Origin: Watersipora subatra
Lineage: Eukaryota > Bryozoa > Gymnolaemata > Cheilostomatida > Watersiporidae
Length of the DNA stretch: 64,000 nucleotides
Assembly: GCF_963576615.1 (NCBI RefSeq)
Contig: NC_088711.1
Location: 20,554,182 to 20,618,181, forward strand
Direction of reading: 5' to 3'
In this document: positions 60,501-64,000 of the stretch, piece after piece
Numbering within the stretch: the first letter of the stretch is position 1
Layout of the letters: each line of letters starts with the position of its first letter
Program-made: the position numbers and the translations under genes
Notes under the pieces: generated by a model
The model's input: only the letters and a program-made list of their open reading frames with translations
Told to the model about the DNA's origin: nothing
Database searches by the model: none

Positions 60501-62346
60501 CTGTATTCACATATTTAAAAAAGCACAAAGTTCTTTTTATAATACTTACAAAATAGTCAAATTAAATTTTACTGTGGAGCCTGCCACAAAATATTAATAA
60601 TTTGAAAAGATTTTCTGAGCCAAAGGGTGGTCTAAATCTTTGATTGTTTTTACAATTATCAATCTCAGCATGAAATGTTCAAAAGCCTATTTGAGAGACG
60701 AGTGTTGAAACTCATGTAGCGCAGAGTACGCAACTGGCCAAGCAAATGATGAACTTTTTTTTTAACCATGAATGTTAATTTTAGTTTCTGCATGTACTAT
60801 AATTATGGTTTGTTTATTTTCACCTGTTCTTGAATAAATATATATTTGTAGCATTTGATAGATTATTGTTATTATAAAACTTAAAGATTTGCAGACTTAT
60901 AGCATATTATTTGATAGCATGATTGCGGCAATCTGAACTTGGCTTACAATAGATCGACGCTTGTAACTCCTGTTCTATCGCTCATAAAAATCCATTTTTG
61001 GCAGGCAAACTGTAGCAAACATATCAATGTGATTTTATGCAATATAATTATAAAATGAAAATATGCCTTCAAATTTAAAATGAAATAAAAACCTTAAAGC
61101 TCCAACAGATTGCAACGCAGACTATAAGATTATCGTAAGTTAAGGCACGCAATAGATATCACTTGGCAGAGACATGTATCAGCTTCCTCGGACATATTAT
61201 TTAAAGTTCGACAAGTTGGAGGTAAACTAGCAAACTTCTAGCATACAAAAGGTTTAATGTCGCACCGCAGGAAGGAGATTACAAAATGTAGGCGACATTT
61301 GATTCGCCTGTGAAAGGGTAAAATTTATCTTCTCAACATTCTGATAGGGTGGATGAAAAATACAACGCCACCCTCTATTTGAACGTCTCCACTCTATGGG
61401 AAGCACCACTCTGAAGGAAGGATTAAAAAACAGAGCGCCATGGCATTCAAAAAAAGGTTTTACGGTAACAAGTATCACAGGACTTTTCTGCCTCATAAAA
61501 TGATAGGACGACTACCATTGCAAGCATACTGAAGTCTATTTAAAACACAGAGCGGTTTGAAGTGCACCTCACCTGACCTCGCCTGAACAAGGCTTTTTCA
61601 CTCTTACGATCAAAGCGTAAGGCATCTTCACATTGTTTCTTAGCCTCCGACCAGTTCTCTTCCTTTATGTAACAGAGAGCCAAGTTGAGGTGCGCAGCCA
61701 GTCGGAGGGAAACCCGTTGAGTTTTTTGTTCATCATCGAAGTCTGTTTCATCTTCCAGCCATTTTACAACCAAGTTATATTTCTTTATTGCTTTAAAATA
61801 TTGGCTTTCCTAAAGAAAAACGTAAATCTGCTATTAAGGTCAAAGACAAGGTGGAGCAAAAGCAATCCAAACAATTTATTTTTTATTAAATACACACCTT
61901 GAAGAATGCAGTGCCTTTAGATTTAGCCAACTCTGATTGTGAGAGTTTTTCTGGAGGGTCCATCTCCCAGCTCTCCTTGGCTTTCTCAAGGTCAATCAGC
62001 GTCATCTGCGCATGGATATTAGACCAGCTTAAACAAAACTCCACTGAATGGTGATTACTCCAACAGAAGCAACAGCAGACAAGTAGGACAAAAGAATGTT
62101 GTTAATCATAGTACATTACCTCATATGTCACTGTTGAGTCTGCAGGAATGTTGAACTCTGCACAACCCTCCGCACCAAATGCGTATTCGGGTGAAAGAGT
62201 GAGGGTAGACGTTTCACCCTTTTTAAATTTTCTGATGGCAATATCGAGGCCCTCAGGCAAGTTTTGTTCACTTGCATCACCAACACGAAACTCCATGTCT
62301 TTCCTCTCATCGAATACCTTATCAATATAGGTTCCCTTCACAGAGA
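57575..62346 (-). CDS. FKBP4: FKBP51/52-type immunophilin co-chaperone, 3' part (5 exons)
   Basis: C-terminal 265 residues of an Hsp90-associated FKBP. Exons in transcript order: 62346-62120, 62005-61898, 61809-61573, 59670-59485, 57616-57575; splice phases agree (the first begins in phase 1, so at least one upstream exon exists beyond the window or was missed). Exon 1 here is the second FKBP domain (KVFDERKDMEFRVGD, LPEGLDIAI, SPEYAFG). The position of the key PPIase Trp is Leu, as in the inactive second domain of FKBP52, so it is probably a structural domain. Then come the linker EKAKESWEM and the TPR region. Residues matching the two-carboxylate clamp that holds the Hsp90 MEEVD tail appear kept (SKGTAFFK, HLNLA, EKALFRRG). 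Then EKKLYANMFSKM and a short tail GSSSANAHPGTEV. The 14-codon last exon is inferred from phase, stop and acceptor. Confidence 0.9.
57617..58615. other. proximal part of the last FKBP intron
   Basis: No supported exon on either strand. A 115-codon open frame on the - strand (58072-58419) has no family resemblance and no matching splice sites. Confidence 0.45.
58616..58760. repeat. nested hairpin cluster
   Basis: GTCCCCATCAAC and its inverse form a hairpin at 58616-58642, and an extended copy at 58662-58695. CTTCGGCGTTCATT and its inverse form another at 58700-58734. In addition, 58675-58713 pairs with 58722-58760 as one long, nearly perfect stem of about 39 bp. So the middle unit can fold in two competing ways. 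Confidence 0.9.
58763..59038 (+). mobile_element. truncated copy of the 757-1563 element
   Basis: Shares TAATGCTGCAGTTATGGTAC, CCCACAAATTAAAA, TTAGGCAATT and the right terminal repeat (inverse CAGTATGCGCTCCTACAATG) with the element at 757-1563; TA follows at 59039-59040. The left half is missing and is replaced by the hairpin cluster. Confidence 0.75.
59671..61249. other. FKBP intron between TPR exons
   Basis: AT-rich; no exon, RNA gene or clear repeat was seen in this part. Confidence 0.5.
61250..61465 (-). mobile_element. truncated relative of the 46524 element
   Basis: On the - strand it starts AAACCTTTTTTTTGAATGCC and includes ATAAATTTTACCCTTTCACA and GGCGAATCAAATGTCGCC, TACATTTTG. These are parallel to ATAAATTTAATCCTTTTACA and the following bases near 46650-46700. 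The other end is missing. Confidence 0.6.
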
Positions 62347-62514
62347 CTGTAAGAGATAGAGTGACTTTAAGTGTATGAATATACCAACCACTGAGTGAGT
62401 AGTCTACAGTTGTTACACATAACGATATTATAAGAGCAAGATTTAAACTTAGCCAAAACTATTATTAGATGCACCTTTAGGATCCAAACAAAACTTCGTA
62501 AATTAAAGGAACTA

Positions 62515-63729
62515 CCCTAGGACACTTATGTATTCGCGGCATCTAACTTTCGCGTTTTCGCGGCAACAGCCTTTTGTGAAAATTTCATGAGCGAAACTAA
62601 ACTATCACAACGAACGAGCGAAAACGCGAAAATAAATGGCTTTCTTCATTGATATTCACAATAAAATCGTCATATTAGAAATGCAGGCAATTTTCGTATG
62701 TGATTGGCTCATTGGGCAAGTTTTGCTAAACTCATTATAGCTAATACACCGACTGAGCGCCTTGGCAAAGCAAATTAAGATAATAAGTTTTTTTGAAAAA
62801 GCCTAGACAAATGAAGAAGATGATGATATTAGCTTTGCCATTGAATTTGTAACTGATGAGGATGACAGTCTGGTAGGGAAAGTCATAAAATTGAATAATA
62901 ATTATTGCGGTGATGAATTTTATTACCAACCAAAAGCAATAACAACCCGGGGCCATGGCCACCGCGTGCTATAAATACTTGAATTCTAATATTGGTACAA
63001 CATCAGTCACTGCGGCAGTGACCTTGACGTCATTGATAGTCCAGGAGACTAACTGCAGCAAGCGATCAAATTGCATTATTGATCTCGCCTACACATTTCT
63101 ACTTGCGGTTCACAAATACAATCTACCGTACTTTTCGGACGATTAGCCGCTACTTTTTCTAATGATTTGAGCTATGCGGCTTATAGGTAGGCCTACAAGG
63201 GTGTGGCTAATCACTGTGGCTTATTCTGTGGTTTTTTCTTTCACCGCTAGGGCGCACTAACGGGAATCTCCAATTAGTGCACTTCTAGCTGTGAAAGAAA
63301 ATACGAAACAATGCCTCACGGTACTGTCCCGTTAGGAACTAAGTTAAAAAGCGTCGGATAATACGAAACTGGGCCGTTCTGCACTGTTCCGTTTTAAATG
63401 GCTTAGTTGTTGCCACGTTAAAAAGCAGTCCTTAGTTCTGCGGCCTATAGTAAGGTGCAGCTTATGTATTGTTTTATTATCGTTTTTGGAAAATAAAGCA
63501 CATGCAGCTTATATAGAGGTGCGGTTCCAAACAGTACGGTAGTCCCAAATTGAAAAATATTTTGTACCAGTGAACTGGACCTGAGGAATCTAATGTTTGT
63601 TCCACTGCATTTATTTTCACATCACTATATTTTCGCACTCATCAGAGCTGCGAAATTAAGTTCCAGCGAAATTTTACTCTGTATGCTACTCACGAAACTA
63701 AATACTAGCGAAATATAAGTGTCCTAGGG
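62515..63729 (-). mobile_element. CCCTAGG-ended element, copy 2
   Basis: Both ends carry CCCTAGGACACTTAT in inverted orientation, flanked by TA at 62513-62514 and 63730-63731. Interior blocks are shared in reverse with 22653-24028. It separates the first visible FKBP exon from any upstream exon. A nested element interrupts it at 63126-63539. Confidence 0.85.
63126..63539. mobile_element. nested TA-flanked MITE, CCGTACT ends
   Basis: CCGTACTTTTCGGACGATTA on the left and the inverse of CCGTACTGTTTGGAACCGCA on the right, flanked by TA (63124-63125 and 63540-63541). The surrounding copy-2 sequence resumes on each side, which shows a younger insertion. The interior repeats GCGGCTTATA and GCAGCTTAT words. 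Confidence 0.8.
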
Positions 63730-63731
63730 TA

Positions 63732-64000
63732 TATCAATTGATTAGAGACGATAACGGATGCTGCTCTTGGCCTACAAGGGGTAGAGCAGCAATCCATAAA
63801 AATAGACTTTGATTTCTTGAAGCCTCAAAGCATGCCACGTCTTTTAAAAAAAAGAAAAAAAGATAAACACTGCCATTTTTAGAGGTGTAAACAATGGTAA
63901 GTTCCTAAAAATAAATAGTAGTGTCGACCTTATTATGACAATCAAGCAAAATTTAAAACTCAAATGATTGTGTCATCGAATAGCATCCATAATATCAAAT
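63732..64000. other. window edge, no feature supported
   Basis: Searched on the - strand for the preceding FKBP exon (phase 1 end); none was convincing. Upstream FKBP exons are probably beyond the window. Confidence 0.4.

Overview
The window is nuclear DNA from an animal. It is AT-rich, its genes are cut into short exons by long GT-AG introns, and old transposons fill much of the rest. The gene set and the wealth of DNA transposons and tRNA-derived repeats fit an invertebrate, perhaps a marine lophotrochozoan. That placement is inference; nothing here fixes the phylum.

Three protein-coding genes can be reconstructed exon by exon, with splice sites and reading phase checked by hand. (1) 9.4-24.5 kb, + strand, 11 exons: a protein of about 575 residues related to the beta subunit of methylcrotonoyl-CoA carboxylase (MCCC2). 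Its N-terminal half is well conserved. Its C-terminal half has lost the recognisable catalytic motifs, so it looks like a divergent paralogue or pseudoenzyme. (2) 39.7-57.1 kb, + strand, 14 exons: a predicted single-pass receptor of about 677 residues with a signal peptide, two C-type-lectin-like domains, a Ser/Thr-rich stalk, one membrane helix and a long proline-rich cytoplasmic tail. (3) 57.6-62.3 kb, - strand, five 3' exons: the C-terminal part of an FKBP51/52-type Hsp90 co-chaperone (second FKBP domain, TPR region, short tail); its 5' exons are not in the window. Genes 2 and 3 converge, with poly(A) signals only about 105 bp apart. A possible first exon of an unrecognised secreted or membrane protein lies at 27.1 kb.

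Other regions: 1-9 kb holds a TA-flanked mariner-like element, a LINE fragment, a perfect 34-bp palindrome and a hAT-type element with a perfect 8-bp target duplication. 24.5-39.6 kb is mainly intergenic, with SINE-like copies, a fold-back element and another TA-flanked element. Introns hold many minisatellites and two copies of a 1.2-1.4 kb element with CCCTAGGACACTTAT ends.

The most unusual pattern is that three tandem arrays each contain a real splice site of their host gene: a donor copied nine times with an exact 38-bp period (exon 10 of gene 1), an acceptor copied three times with a 41-bp period (exon 8 of gene 2), and a degenerate array starting at the donor of exon 5 of gene 2. In the two arrays where it could be followed, reading phase and stop codons leave only one copy able to give the full protein.
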